64,000 nucleotides of DNA, from contig NZ_CP043474.1 in NCBI RefSeq assembly GCF_008329645.1, positions 3,162,001-3,226,000 on the forward strand. The letters are read 5' to 3'. Origin of the DNA: Mycolicibacterium grossiae. GTDB lineage: Bacteria; Actinomycetota; Actinomycetes; Mycobacteriales; Mycobacteriaceae. Every line of letters starts with the position of its first letter. Position 1 is the stretch's first letter. The position numbers were made by a program, and so were the translations under genes. The notes under the pieces are model-generated. The model was not told the DNA's origin. It made no database searches and was given only the letters and a program-made list of their open reading frames with translations. Of the stretch, positions 18,370-27,125 are shown piece after piece.

Positions 18370-19584
18370 ATGAGGGGCATGGTCGACGTCCTGGGGACTG
18401 ACGTGCCGTCCGAATCGCCGCGTGCCGATCCGGTGGCCCTGGCGCGCGGTCTGCGCTCTCTGGTGCGCGCCGAGGCCCCCGCCTGCGAGCGGGCGCGCAC
18501 GATGACGCCCGCCGTCGTGGAGGCGATGTGGTCCAGCGGTCTGATGCAGGCGTTCAACCCGGCGCCCGCGGGCGGTCTGGAGCCGACCTTCGCCGCGATG
18601 ATCGAGACGTGGATCGAGATGGCCTGGCAGGACGGCTCGTTCGGCTGGACCGGCATCGCGAACCTGCCGTCGTCCTTCGCCGCTGCGGCGTACCTGCCCG
18701 ACGCGGGCTTCGCCGAGGTGTTCACCGCGCGCGACAACCGGGCGACGCTCGGGGGACAGTTCTTCCCGAACGGTCAGGGCGTGGCCGTCGAGGGCGGCTA
18801 CCGGCTCACCGGCGCGTGGAGCTTCGGTTCGGGCACCGGACACGCGCAGTACGTCGCCGCGGGGTTCCTGCCGATGGTCGACGGGCAGCCCCGGTGGGTG
18901 AGCGAGGGCATCCCCGACATGCAGGTCGCGGTGATCCCGCGCGAGGAGGTCGACTTCGCCGACGGTTGGCACGTGCAGGGACTGCGCGGCACGGGCTCCT
19001 ACGACTACGCGGTCACCGACGTCTTCGTGCCGGCCGAACGGACCTTCGCGCTGTTCACCCGCACACCGCTGCGCGGCACGTCGCCCGCCACGAGGATGGG
19101 CATGATGCCGGTGACCGCCGCCGGCCACGCCGCCTGGGCGCTCGGCGTGGCGAAGAGCATGCTCGACGACGTCGCCGACCTGGCCGCCACGAAGTTCCGG
19201 ATGAGCGACATGGCGTCGCTCGCCAGCAGGCCGACCTTCCAGAAGGGCTACGCCCACCACCTCGCGGCGTGGCGCGCGGCCCGGCTCCTGGTGCTCGAGG
19301 CGTTCACCGCGGCCGAGGCGGCCGTCGCCTCGGGTGAGGACCTCACCCCGGTGCTGCGCGCGGACATGCGCGCGGCCGCCGTGTACGCCACCGACGTCTC
19401 GCGCGGCGCGGCGGAGTGGGCTCATCTGGCCGCCGGTACGAGCGCCATCCGCGACGGCAGCCGTCTGGAGCGCGCGTTCCGCGACGTCTACACCGGCACG
19501 CAGCACGCCTTCATCAGCGAGAAGGTCGCGATCGACGCCGCCCAGATCTGGCTCGGCGTCATCGACGACCAGTTCGGCCTGTAG
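18370..19584 (+). CDS. Acyl-CoA dehydrogenase/hydroxylase-family flavoprotein
   Basis: A 404-residue member of the acyl-CoA dehydrogenase superfamily. EMAWQDGSFGWTGIAN and RLTGAWSFGSGTGHAQY mark it as belonging with the HsaA/Acad10-type hydroxylase-like group rather than classical FadE enzymes; that group includes two-component flavin-dependent monooxygenases as well as dehydrogenases. The C-terminal YTGTQHAFISEKVAIDAAQIWLG is well conserved. ATG 18370 or 18379 could be the start. It is followed by a phosphotransferase gene 3 bp later, so the two are co-transcribed. Confidence 0.8.
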   Translation: MRGMVDVLGTDVPSESPRADPVALARGLRSLVRAEAPACERARTMTPAVVEAMWSSGLMQAFNPAPAGGLEPTFAAMIETWIEMAWQDGSFGWTGIANLPSSFAAAAYLPDAGFAEVFTARDNRATLGGQFFPNGQGVAVEGGYRLTGAWSFGSGTGHAQYVAAGFLPMVDGQPRWVSEGIPDMQVAVIPREEVDFADGWHVQGLRGTGSYDYAVTDVFVPAERTFALFTRTPLRGTSPATRMGMMPVTAAGHAAWALGVAKSMLDDVADLAATKFRMSDMASLASRPTFQKGYAHHLAAWRAARLLVLEAFTAAEAAVASGEDLTPVLRADMRAAAVYATDVSRGAAEWAHLAAGTSAIRDGSRLERAFRDVYTGTQHAFISEKVAIDAAQIWLGVIDDQFGL

Positions 19585-19587
19585 CCG

Positions 19588-20634
19588 GTGTCGGCCACGC
19601 TCACCGACGCGCAGCGGTCGGCCGTCGAGAACTGGCTTCGGACAACGGGTCTCGGCTCGGACGTCACCGACGTCACCCCGCTCACCGGCGGCACGCAGAA
19701 CATCGTGGTGCGCCTGCACGTCGACGGGACCCCGATGGTGCTGCGCCGACCGCCACTGCACCCCCGGCCCACCAGCGACAAGACCATGCTGCGTGAGATG
19801 GCCGCGTTGCGCACTCTGGCCGGCACCGACGTCCCGCACCCGGCCTTCATCGCCGGCTGCGAGGACCTCTCGGTGCTCGGCGTCGTGTTCTATCTCATGG
19901 CCGAGGTCGACGGCTTCAACCCGGGCACCGAGGTGGCGCCCGCCTACGTCGAGGACGCCGGCCTGCGCCACGACGTGTGCCTCTCGTATGCGGCGAGTCT
20001 CGCCCGGTTGGGCGCCGTGGCGTGGGAGGGCAGCCCGCTGGCCGAGCTGCGTCGGCCGGGTTCGTTTCTCGCACGCCAGGTTCCGCAGTTCCTCGGCCTG
20101 CTCGAGAGCTACCGGCACGACGGCTACGACCCCGGTGCGCTGCCGGCGGTGGGGGACCTCGCCGACTGGCTGCGCGAGCACCAGCCCCCGGACGGCGCGC
20201 CGGGGATCATGCACGGCGACGCCCACCTCAACAACGTGATGCTGGCGGCCGACCGCCCCGAACTCGCCGCGTTCGTCGACTGGGAGATGTGCACGATCGG
20301 CGATCCGCTGCTGGACGTCGGCTGGATGCTGGTGTGCTGGCCCGGCGAGCCCACCACCATCGACGCCGGCGCCCGGCTGGCCGAACTCGGTGGCCTGGCG
20401 ACCCGCGCCGAGCTGCTCGAGGCCTACCGCGGCGCCGGTGGGCGCGGCACCGACCACCTCGACTGGTATGTGGCGCTGGCGTGCTTCAAGCTCGGCATCG
20501 TCATCGAGGGCACGTGGTCGCGCTTCCTGGCCGGGCAGGCCGACCGCGATGCCGGGGAGCGACTGCACCAGTCGGCGACCGACCTGATTCGGCTCGGGGT
20601 GCGGGTGACGCGCGGCGAGGACGTCTTCGTCTGA
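19588..20634 (+). CDS. APH-family phosphotransferase (acyl-CoA metabolism-associated)
   Basis: A 348-residue aminoglycoside-phosphotransferase-fold protein. PLTGGTQNIVVRL forms the nucleotide loop, HGDAHLNNVML is the catalytic HGD-H-N motif and FVDWEMCTIGDPLLDVGW carries the metal-binding Asp. This subgroup is regularly fused with or adjacent to acyl-CoA dehydrogenases, as here (3-bp gap). It probably phosphorylates a hydroxylated acyl substrate rather than an antibiotic. GTG 19588 is the start. The stop codon is 3 bp from the convergent TauE/SafE gene. Confidence 0.82.
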   Translation: MSATLTDAQRSAVENWLRTTGLGSDVTDVTPLTGGTQNIVVRLHVDGTPMVLRRPPLHPRPTSDKTMLREMAALRTLAGTDVPHPAFIAGCEDLSVLGVVFYLMAEVDGFNPGTEVAPAYVEDAGLRHDVCLSYAASLARLGAVAWEGSPLAELRRPGSFLARQVPQFLGLLESYRHDGYDPGALPAVGDLADWLREHQPPDGAPGIMHGDAHLNNVMLAADRPELAAFVDWEMCTIGDPLLDVGWMLVCWPGEPTTIDAGARLAELGGLATRAELLEAYRGAGGRGTDHLDWYVALACFKLGIVIEGTWSRFLAGQADRDAGERLHQSATDLIRLGVRVTRGEDVFV

Positions 20635-20637
20635 CCG

Positions 20638-21393
20638 CTACCGGTAGGTCTGGAGGCCGAGGTCGATGGCGAGCGCCAGCGCGCCCAGCGCGATGAGGAT
20701 GCGCAGCGCGGTGGCCGGTGCGTGCCGCACGACGATGGGGCCGAGCCGGGAACCGAGGAGGCAGCCGAGCGCCATCGGCACCATCGCCAGCCAGTGCACC
20801 GGCGCGAAGAAGGCGAACACCACGGCAGCCACGCCGTTGGACACGCCCAGGATGACGTTCTTGGCGGCGTTGGCCCGGGGGAGCGACGCAGCGCTGCCGA
20901 GCAGCAGCGCCAGCAGCAGGACCCCGGCCGCCGCACCGAAGAAGCCGCCGTACACGCAGATCGCGAGCACCGCGGCGCCGGTCCACGCGACGCGCGTCCG
21001 GCTGGAGGCCACCTCGACGCGGGTGCGGCGCGGCAGCGCGATGATCACCGCCGAGGCGGCCAGGAGCGCCGGCACGACGTTCTCGAAACCCGATGGCGGT
21101 ATGGACAGCAGCAGCACGGCGCCGGCGACGCCGCCGACGGCAGCCAGCGGAACGAGCCGCAGCACCGTGGCCCGCTGGCCGGCCAGTTCGGGCAGCGACC
21201 CCCACACCGAGCCGACGCCGTTGAACACCAGCGCGACGGTGTTGGTGACGTTGGCGGTCACCGGGGGTAGGCCGACGGCGAGCAGCGCGGGATACGTCGA
21301 CACCGACGCCAGTCCGGCGATGCTGCCGGTGAGCCCGCCGCCGATGCCCGCCAGGAACAGCAGGGCCAGCTCCCACCCTCCGAGCCCCATCAT
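20638..21393 (-). CDS. TauE/SafE-family permease
   Basis: A 251-residue protein with about eight membrane helices in two repeats. GGGLTGSIAGLASVSTYPALLAVG at the N-terminus and the internal GGFFGAAAGVLLLALLLG are the duplicated TauE/SafE motifs. Members export sulfite, sulfoacetate or related anions. A sulfite oxidase-like gene lies 5 kb away and an MBL-rhodanese gene 2 kb away, so a sulfur link is possible but not shown by operon structure. Confidence 0.85.
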   Translation of the reverse strand: MMGLGGWELALLFLAGIGGGLTGSIAGLASVSTYPALLAVGLPPVTANVTNTVALVFNGVGSVWGSLPELAGQRATVLRLVPLAAVGGVAGAVLLLSIPPSGFENVVPALLAASAVIIALPRRTRVEVASSRTRVAWTGAAVLAICVYGGFFGAAAGVLLLALLLGSAASLPRANAAKNVILGVSNGVAAVVFAFFAPVHWLAMVPMALGCLLGSRLGPIVVRHAPATALRILIALGALALAIDLGLQTYR

Positions 21394-21463
21394 CGGCGGC
21401 CAACCCTAGTGGGCCCGGAATGTCGCTTGCACAGCCGGTCGCCGCGGGCCTAACATCGCGGAC

Positions 21464-21505
21464 GTGCCGAGACGACTCGTAGTAGCAACCCGCAGCGGGG
21501 TCTGA
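21464..21505 (+). CDS. Leader peptide rich in branched-chain codons
   Basis: A 13-codon frame beginning at GTG 21464 reads VPRRLVVATRSGV and ends at TGA 21503. Leu-Val-Val sit at positions 5 to 7, Val again at the end. The frame is followed at once by a hairpin system and then, 73 bp later, by a protein with a LeuA regulatory domain. This is the arrangement of a ribosome-mediated attenuator responding to charged tRNA-Leu or tRNA-Val. Too short for ordinary gene callers. Inference rests on codon content, position and RNA structure. Confidence 0.65.
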   Translation: MPRRLVVATRSGV

Positions 21506-21539
21506 TCCAGACCGACCCCCCGCTGTGGGTGGTCGCTAC
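21479..21539 (+). promoter_or_regulatory. Attenuator-type RNA structure upstream of LeuA-domain gene
   Basis: Two 22-base segments, 21479-21500 and 21518-21539, can pair over most of their length; the best block is CAGCGGGG with CCCCGCTG. The 5' arm overlaps the Val-Val-Ala codons of the leader peptide. A competing smaller hairpin, GGTCTG/CAGACC at 21499-21513, contains the leader stop codon. Mutually exclusive structures over the regulatory codons are what attenuation requires. Confidence 0.6.
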
Positions 21540-21578
21540 TGACGTCGGTCGATTCCTCCTCGAAGAGAAGACCGGCAC

Positions 21579-22052
21579 ATGATCTCCACCGTCCTGACCG
21601 CCCTGCCGTCCGCGGCGCACCCGTCGGCGTCGCTGCCCCGGGGCCTGCGCGAGGAGGCCTCGGCGATGACCACCGACGCGTTCCACGCGACCTACGCGCC
21701 GAACGGCGGACCGCTGCGGCTGGGCTCCTGGGAATGCATCGACGCCGACCGGCCGGCCACCTGGCCCGGGCCGCGCACGTTCCAGGCGACCATCGCCGTG
21801 GGTGACCGCATCAGCACGGCGACCGCCACCGCCGGCGGGCCGATCGGTGCACTGACCGCGATGCTGCACGACCACGGGATCACCGTCGAGATGCTGACCT
21901 TCCACCAGCGCCACGTCGACGGCGGCACCGCCACCTACGTGCACGGCACCGACGGCGCCCGCGACCGGTGGGCGATGGGTCTGGCCGAGGACGGCACGCA
22001 GTCCGCCTTGCGCGCCGTGATCGCCTGCGCGAACCGGCTCTACGCCGACTGA
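21579..22052 (+). CDS. Stand-alone LeuA allosteric (dimerisation) domain protein
   Basis: A 157-residue protein that aligns by eye with the C-terminal regulatory domain of 2-isopropylmalate synthase. GGPIGALTAMLHDHGITVEML, a TATYV strand and WAMGLAEDGTQSALRAVIACANR match the leucine-binding domain pattern I recall for mycobacterial LeuA. There is no catalytic TIM barrel (no HxH metal motif). It could modulate LeuA by mixed oligomers or be a leucine sensor. A leader peptide/attenuator precedes it, supporting a role tied to branched-chain amino-acid supply. RBS GAGAAG precedes ATG 21579. It overlaps the convergent transporter gene by 13 bp. Confidence 0.75.
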   Translation: MISTVLTALPSAAHPSASLPRGLREEASAMTTDAFHATYAPNGGPLRLGSWECIDADRPATWPGPRTFQATIAVGDRISTATATAGGPIGALTAMLHDHGITVEMLTFHQRHVDGGTATYVHGTDGARDRWAMGLAEDGTQSALRAVIACANRLYAD

Positions 22053-23356
22053 CCCGCGGCGTCGGATGGACGCAGCGCCAGCGTGGCGACGACGCTGATG
22101 GTCGCGGTGAGGACGAGGTAGCCGCATGCCAGCCAGGGCGTGCCGCCCGCGGCCGCGATCAACGCGGTGAGGATGAGTGGCGTCAGCCCCGAGGCGTACA
22201 CGCCGGAGAGCTGGTACACCGTCGAGAGCCCGGTGTAGCGGATGCGCGTCGGGAACAGCGAGGCGTACAGCGTGCCCTGCGCGCCGTAGAACCAGGCGTG
22301 CACGACACCGAACACCAGCACCATGCCGAGGGCGTACCAGAGCAGGTCCGCGGTGGAGAACAGGGCGAAGACCGGGAACACCGAAACGGCGTACGCCGCG
22401 ATCCCGGTGGCGTACACCCGCTGCGGGCCGAAGCGGTCGGCCAGCAGGCCCGACACCGGCAGCAGCACCGCCATCAGCAGCGCGGCGATCGTGACCACCA
22501 CCAGCACCGGGACCTTGGCCAGGTGCAGCGTGCCAGTGGCGTACGAGATGGCGAACACGCCCCAGGTGTTGAACGCCGCGCCCTCGCCCCACCGTGACAA
22601 CATGCCGAGCACCGTGGACCGCAGCGCCGGCGGGGTGAAGACCTCGCGCACCGGCACGGTCGACGTGTCACCGGACTGCCGGACCTTCTCGAATTCGGGT
22701 GTCTCGGTGGCCTTGAGCCGAACCACCACGCCGACGATCACCAACGCGATGCTGACCAGGAACGCGATGCGCCAGCCGTAGGTCTGGAAGGCCTCCTCGG
22801 TCATCGCGACCTGCAGCAGCGCGAAGACGCCGGTGCCGAGCGCCAGTCCGAGTGCGAGGCCGACCTGCGGGATGCTGCCGAACAGGCCGCGCCGCTGCGG
22901 CGGGCTGTGCTCGACGGCCAGCAGAACCGCGCCGGCCCACTCGCCGCCCAACGCGAAGCCCTGCACGATGCGCAGGAGCAGCAGCAGCAGCGGCGCCAGC
23001 ACGCCGATCTGCTCGGCGGTCGGCAGCACGCCCATGAGCGCGGTGGCGCCGCCCATCAGCAGCATGGTCAGGGCCAGTGTCTTCTTGCGGCCGATCCGGT
23101 CGCCGACGTGACCGAAGACGAAGCCGCCGATGGGACGCACCACGAAGCCGACGGCGAACGTCGCGAACGACAGCAGCGTCCCGACCAGTGAACTCTGGTC
23201 GGGGAAGAAGGCGTGGTTGAAGACCAGGCTCGCCGCGGTGGCGTAGAGGAAGAAGTCGTACCACTCGATGGTCGTGCCGACCAGGCTGGCCAGCAGCGGG
23301 GTCCTCAGGTTCGTCGGCGCGGGGCCGGTGTCCGGCGGAGAGTCGGTGGTCGTCAC
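22040..23356 (-). CDS. MFS transporter, metabolite:H+ symporter (MHS/ProP-like) type
   Basis: A 438-residue 12-helix permease starting at GTG 23356. SLVGTTIEWYDFFLYATAASLVF is the N-terminal MHS signature, GHVGDRIGRKKTL the inter-helix 2/3 motif and PQVGLALGLALGTGVFALL the mid-protein segment. MHS transporters carry alpha-ketoglutarate, shikimate, proline/betaine or aromatic acids with protons. The substrate is not predictable here. The gene is isolated, divergent from the MBL-rhodanese gene. Confidence 0.88.
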   Translation of the reverse strand: MTTTDSPPDTGPAPTNLRTPLLASLVGTTIEWYDFFLYATAASLVFNHAFFPDQSSLVGTLLSFATFAVGFVVRPIGGFVFGHVGDRIGRKKTLALTMLLMGGATALMGVLPTAEQIGVLAPLLLLLLRIVQGFALGGEWAGAVLLAVEHSPPQRRGLFGSIPQVGLALGLALGTGVFALLQVAMTEEAFQTYGWRIAFLVSIALVIVGVVVRLKATETPEFEKVRQSGDTSTVPVREVFTPPALRSTVLGMLSRWGEGAAFNTWGVFAISYATGTLHLAKVPVLVVVTIAALLMAVLLPVSGLLADRFGPQRVYATGIAAYAVSVFPVFALFSTADLLWYALGMVLVFGVVHAWFYGAQGTLYASLFPTRIRYTGLSTVYQLSGVYASGLTPLILTALIAAAGGTPWLACGYLVLTATISVVATLALRPSDAAGQSA

Positions 23357-23473
23357 GTCGGAGCAGTAAGCCGTAGGTGCGGCGCGCGCACAAGGGTTCT
23401 GCGCGTGATGAGCGCAACTGCGCGCTGCGCTGGCCCGAACCCACGGCAGCGGGTAAGGCTCTTGGGGGTGAGC

Positions 23474-24826
23474 ATGGACATCGCCGTCGAGGTCGTCGAG
23501 ACGACGGGCCTGGGGGACCGCAGCTACGTCGTGACCGGCGCGGGTGTCGCGGTGGTCGTGGATCCGCAGCGCGACATCGACCGCGTCCTGGACGTCGTCG
23601 GCGACGCCCGGGTGAGCCACGTGCTGGAGACCCACGTACACAACGACTACGTGACCGGCGGTCTGGCGTTGGCGCGTGCCACCGGAGCCGAGTACGTGGT
23701 GCCGGCCGGCGACGACCTCGGCTACCCGGCGCGCCGCGTGACCGACGGCGACGTGATCGACGCCGGACCGTTCACGTTGCGCAGCCTGCACACCCCGGGC
23801 CACACCCCGCACCACACCAGCTACGTGCTGGCCGACGGACACGGCGCGGTACTCGGGGTCTTCTCCGGCGGCTCGATGCTGTTCGACGCCACCGGCCGTA
23901 CCGACCTCGTCGGTCCCGAGCACACCCGCGACCTGACCCACGCGCAGCACCGGTCGGTGCGACGGCTTGCCGACGAGGTGCCCGGTGACGCCCAGCTCTA
24001 CCCGACGCACGGCTTCGGCAGCTTCTGCGCAGCGGGCACCGCGGGCCGCGAGGCCTCCACCGTCGGCGAGCAGCGCGACGCCAACCCCGCCCTGACCCAG
24101 GATGAACGGTCCTTCGTCGAGGACCTGCTGGCGAACCTGGCGGAATTCCCGGCCTACTACGCGCACATGGGCGTGCTCAACCGCGAGGGACCCGACGCAC
24201 CCGACCTGTCGGTGCCGGCGCTGGTGGACCCGGCGGAGCTGCGGCGCCGCATCGACGCAGGCGACTGGGTGGTGGACCTGCGGCACCGGACCGCGTTCGC
24301 CGCCGGCCACCTGCGCGGCACCATCGGCTTCGAGCTGTCCGGGTCCTTCCTCACCTACCTCGGGTGGCTGTATGCGTGGGGTACCCCGCTGGTCCTGGTG
24401 GGCGACGACCGCGATCAGATCGCCGCTGCGCGACGGGAACTGGTGCGCATCGGCATCGACGAGGTGACCGGCGCCGCGCTGGCCGACCCGTCGCGGTGGA
24501 CTGCCGACGGCGTCGCGTCGTCCTACCCGGTCGCCGACTTCACGGGGGTAGGGGAGGCGCTGGGGCGGCCGGAGGTCACCGTGGTCGACGTCCGGCGGGC
24601 CGACGAGTTCGACGATCGACACGTGCGCGGTGCGGTCAACGTGCCCGTGCACGAGCTGCTCGACCGGCTCGACGAGGTGGCCGACGGCGAACTCTGGGTG
24701 CACTGCGCCAGCGGCTACCGCGCGTCGGTCGCGGCGTCGCTGCTGCACCGGGCGGGCCGGCGGGTCGTGCTGGTCGACGACGGCTTCGACCGGGCCGTCG
24801 ACCTGGGGTTGACCGCCCCGGACTGA
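23474..24826 (+). CDS. MBL-fold hydrolase fused to rhodanese domains (persulfide dioxygenase-like)
   Basis: A 450-residue protein. An N-terminal metallo-beta-lactamase domain (residues 1 to about 240) has ETHVHNDYVTGG, where the usual HxHxDH reads HVHNDY, plus HTPGHTPHH and THGFGSFC. It is followed by two rhodanese domains: the first (about 270 to 350) lacks an obvious catalytic Cys, the second (about 360 to 450) has HCASGYRAS with Cys. This architecture belongs to the persulfide dioxygenase/CstB-like group of sulfide detoxification. ATG 23474 preceded by GGGGG is preferred over GTG 23468. Confidence 0.85.
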   Translation: MDIAVEVVETTGLGDRSYVVTGAGVAVVVDPQRDIDRVLDVVGDARVSHVLETHVHNDYVTGGLALARATGAEYVVPAGDDLGYPARRVTDGDVIDAGPFTLRSLHTPGHTPHHTSYVLADGHGAVLGVFSGGSMLFDATGRTDLVGPEHTRDLTHAQHRSVRRLADEVPGDAQLYPTHGFGSFCAAGTAGREASTVGEQRDANPALTQDERSFVEDLLANLAEFPAYYAHMGVLNREGPDAPDLSVPALVDPAELRRRIDAGDWVVDLRHRTAFAAGHLRGTIGFELSGSFLTYLGWLYAWGTPLVLVGDDRDQIAAARRELVRIGIDEVTGAALADPSRWTADGVASSYPVADFTGVGEALGRPEVTVVDVRRADEFDDRHVRGAVNVPVHELLDRLDEVADGELWVHCASGYRASVAASLLHRAGRRVVLVDDGFDRAVDLGLTAPD

Positions 24827-24870
24827 CCCGGCTCAGCCGACGCGGTCGGCCCTCGTCGTGCCGGCGCGAC

Positions 24871-26352
24871 TCACCGCAGCGGGCGCAGCACGATCGGCAT
24901 GCCGTCCATCGGGATGGGCATGCCGCCGTAGTCCCAGCTGGCCGTGTAGCCGGGGCGGGCGAGTTCCAGGCGGTACTTGCGCAGCAGGCGGTGCATGACC
25001 GTCTTGATCTCCAGCTGGCCGAACACCATGCCGATGCACTTGTGCGCACCGCCGCCGAACGGCGCGAACGCGTAGCGGTGCTGCTTGTGCTCGTTGCGCG
25101 GCTCGGTGAAGCGCGCGGGGTCGAACTTCTCCGGATCGGTCCACAGCTCGGGCAGGTGGTGATTCATCGACGGCCAGGTGACGACGGCCGTGTTGGCCGG
25201 CAGGTAGTGGCCGCACAGCTCGGTCTCGCGGACGGTGGAGCGGACGTTGAAGGGCAGCGGCGTCACCAGCCGCAGCGACTCGTTCATGACGAGGTCGAGG
25301 GCCTCGAGCTTCTCCAGTGCGTCGATGTCGAGCGGCCCGTCACCGAGGCGGTCGGACTCGTCACGCACCCGGTCCTGCCACTCCTGGTTGGCGGCCAGGT
25401 GATAGGCCATGGTGGTCAGCGTCGACGTCGAGGTGTCGTGCGCCGCCATCATCAGGAAGATCATGTGGTTGACGATGTCCTGGTCGGAGAACGTGTTGCC
25501 GTCCTCGTCGGCGGTGTGGCACAGCACCGTCAGCATGTCGGTGCCCTCGGAGTTGCGCTTCTCCTTGACGCGGGCGACGAAGTAGTCGTCGAGCACCTTG
25601 CGCGCCTGCAGCCCGCGCCACCACTTGAACGGCGGCACCGAGGTGCGGATGATCGCCCCACCGGCGCGCGTGGTCATCGTGAACGCGTCGTTGACCTTGG
25701 TGACCAGTTCCTTGTCACCGCCGTGCTCGTGGCCCATGAACACCACCGAGGCGATGTCCAGGGTCAGCTCCTTGACCGCGGGGTAGAAGAGGAAGCGGTT
25801 GTCGTTGGCCGCCCACTCGTTGACCACGACGTCGGAGGCCACCCGGTCGATGTGCTCGACGTAGCCGGTGAGCCGGCTGCGGATGAACGCCTCCTGCATG
25901 ATCCGGCGGTGGAACATGTGCTCGTCGAAGTCGAGCATCATGAGCCCGCGGTTGAAGAAGGGGCCGATCACCGGGTGCCAGCCCTGCTGCGAGTAGTCCT
26001 TGTTGCGGTTGGAGAACACCGTCTGGGTGGCGTCGGGGCCGAGCGCCAGCACCGACGGCAGCGCGGCGGAGTGCATGTAGTGGACCGGGCCGTGCTTGCG
26101 GTAGACGTCGAGCACGAACTCGGGTCCGCCACGGAACGTCTCGATCATGTGGCCTAGCACCGGGAGCCCGGAGTCGCCCATGACCGGCTCGAGGTCGCTG
26201 CCCGCGGGCGGCTCGGCCAGCACGAACTGCTTCCAGTCGCGCTGCCGCAGCCGCTTCTCGACGGCACCCATGCCGGGGAAGTTGTTCAGCGACGGGGTCA
26301 GCCGTCGCTTCGCCTCACCGAGCAGGTAATCGGTGGTGCTGATGGTCGCCAT
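24871..26352 (-). CDS. cyp136: Cytochrome P450 of the CYP136 family
   Basis: A 493-residue P450 starting at ATG 26352. The I-helix has AAHDTSTST, the K-helix motif ESLR (NESLRLV) and the haem loop FGGGAHKCIG with thiolate Cys439. The N-terminal ISTTDYLLGEAKRRLTPS and NNFPGMG and the C-terminal MPIPMDGMPIVLRP agree closely with what I recall of M. tuberculosis Rv3059 (CYP136A1), and the neighbouring TetR and SDR genes are the same. The physiological substrate of CYP136 is not established; a sterol- or terpenoid-like lipid has been considered. Divergent from its probable repressor gene, with a palindromic operator in between. Confidence 0.93.
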   Translation of the reverse strand: MATISTTDYLLGEAKRRLTPSLNNFPGMGAVEKRLRQRDWKQFVLAEPPAGSDLEPVMGDSGLPVLGHMIETFRGGPEFVLDVYRKHGPVHYMHSAALPSVLALGPDATQTVFSNRNKDYSQQGWHPVIGPFFNRGLMMLDFDEHMFHRRIMQEAFIRSRLTGYVEHIDRVASDVVVNEWAANDNRFLFYPAVKELTLDIASVVFMGHEHGGDKELVTKVNDAFTMTTRAGGAIIRTSVPPFKWWRGLQARKVLDDYFVARVKEKRNSEGTDMLTVLCHTADEDGNTFSDQDIVNHMIFLMMAAHDTSTSTLTTMAYHLAANQEWQDRVRDESDRLGDGPLDIDALEKLEALDLVMNESLRLVTPLPFNVRSTVRETELCGHYLPANTAVVTWPSMNHHLPELWTDPEKFDPARFTEPRNEHKQHRYAFAPFGGGAHKCIGMVFGQLEIKTVMHRLLRKYRLELARPGYTASWDYGGMPIPMDGMPIVLRPLR

Positions 26353-26412
26353 GTCTCTCCTGGGCTGGATGCGTGTGGTCGATCTCACTCTTCGGACCAT
26401 CCTGGCCGCGCC

Positions 26413-26430
26413 ACTTGACGCATGTCAAGT
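26413..26430. promoter_or_regulatory. Palindromic operator between cyp136 and its TetR gene
   Basis: Seven-base perfect arms ACTTGAC and GTCAAGT flank a GCAT spacer, 61 bp upstream of cyp136 and 38 bp upstream of the TetR start. Position and form fit a TetR-family operator shared by both divergent promoters. Confidence 0.65.
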
Positions 26431-26467
26431 TTGAACCTGGTGTGGCGGGGTGCCAAGGTTGATGCCC

Positions 26468-27118
26468 ATGAGCCTCGAGTCGGTGTCCGAACCGGCGCCG
26501 ACGAACGCCCGTCGGAGCCGCGGCGACCGGCAGCGCGAGGCGATCATCACCGCGGTCCGCGAGCTGCTCGAGGTGCGATCGTTCGCCGACCTGTCGGTCA
26601 GCATGATCAGCGAACGCGCCGGCGTGGCGCGGTCGGGCTTCTACTTCTACTTCGACTCGAAGTACGCAGTGCTCGCCGTGATCGTCGCCGACGCCATGGA
26701 GGAGCTGGAGAAGCTCACCCACGACTACGCGCCGCGGGAGGACGGGGAGACGCCCGCGCAGTTCGCCAAGCGCATGGTGGGCAGCGCCGCGGCGGTGTTC
26801 GCCACCAACGACCCGGTGATGCAAGCGTTCACGCTGGCGCAGAACACCGACGCGCAGATCCGCGAGATCATGAACGACTTCGAGGACACGGTGATCGACA
26901 AGATCGTCGGCCTGGTCCGCCAGGACACCGGCGCCCGGCCCATCACCGACGACCTGCCCGCGCTGGTGCGCATGCTGACCGCGACCACCGCGATGACGCT
27001 GTCGCACGACACCGGCTTCGTCGGCCGCGGCACCGATCCGGATCGCGCGATCGACGTCGTCGAGCGGCTGTGGCTCAACGCCCTGTGGGGCGGCGATGCC
27101 ACCGAGAGCGCGGAGTGA
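26468..27118 (+). CDS. TetR/AcrR-family regulator (EthR-like), likely controls cyp136
   Basis: A protein of about 216 residues (ATG 26468; ATG 26462 or 26450 are alternatives). Residues 10 to 65 form the TetR DNA-binding domain: GDRQREAIITAVRELLEVR, SVSMISERAGVARSGFYFYF. The SRxGFYFYF recognition helix region resembles EthR. The C-terminal ligand-binding domain is helical. From memory it is the Rv3058c homologue, with cyp136 divergent on one side and an SDR gene 7 bp downstream. It probably represses both, with a lipid-like effector. Confidence 0.85.
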   Translation: MSLESVSEPAPTNARRSRGDRQREAIITAVRELLEVRSFADLSVSMISERAGVARSGFYFYFDSKYAVLAVIVADAMEELEKLTHDYAPREDGETPAQFAKRMVGSAAAVFATNDPVMQAFTLAQNTDAQIREIMNDFEDTVIDKIVGLVRQDTGARPITDDLPALVRMLTATTAMTLSHDTGFVGRGTDPDRAIDVVERLWLNALWGGDATESAE

Positions 27119-27125
27119 CCGACCG

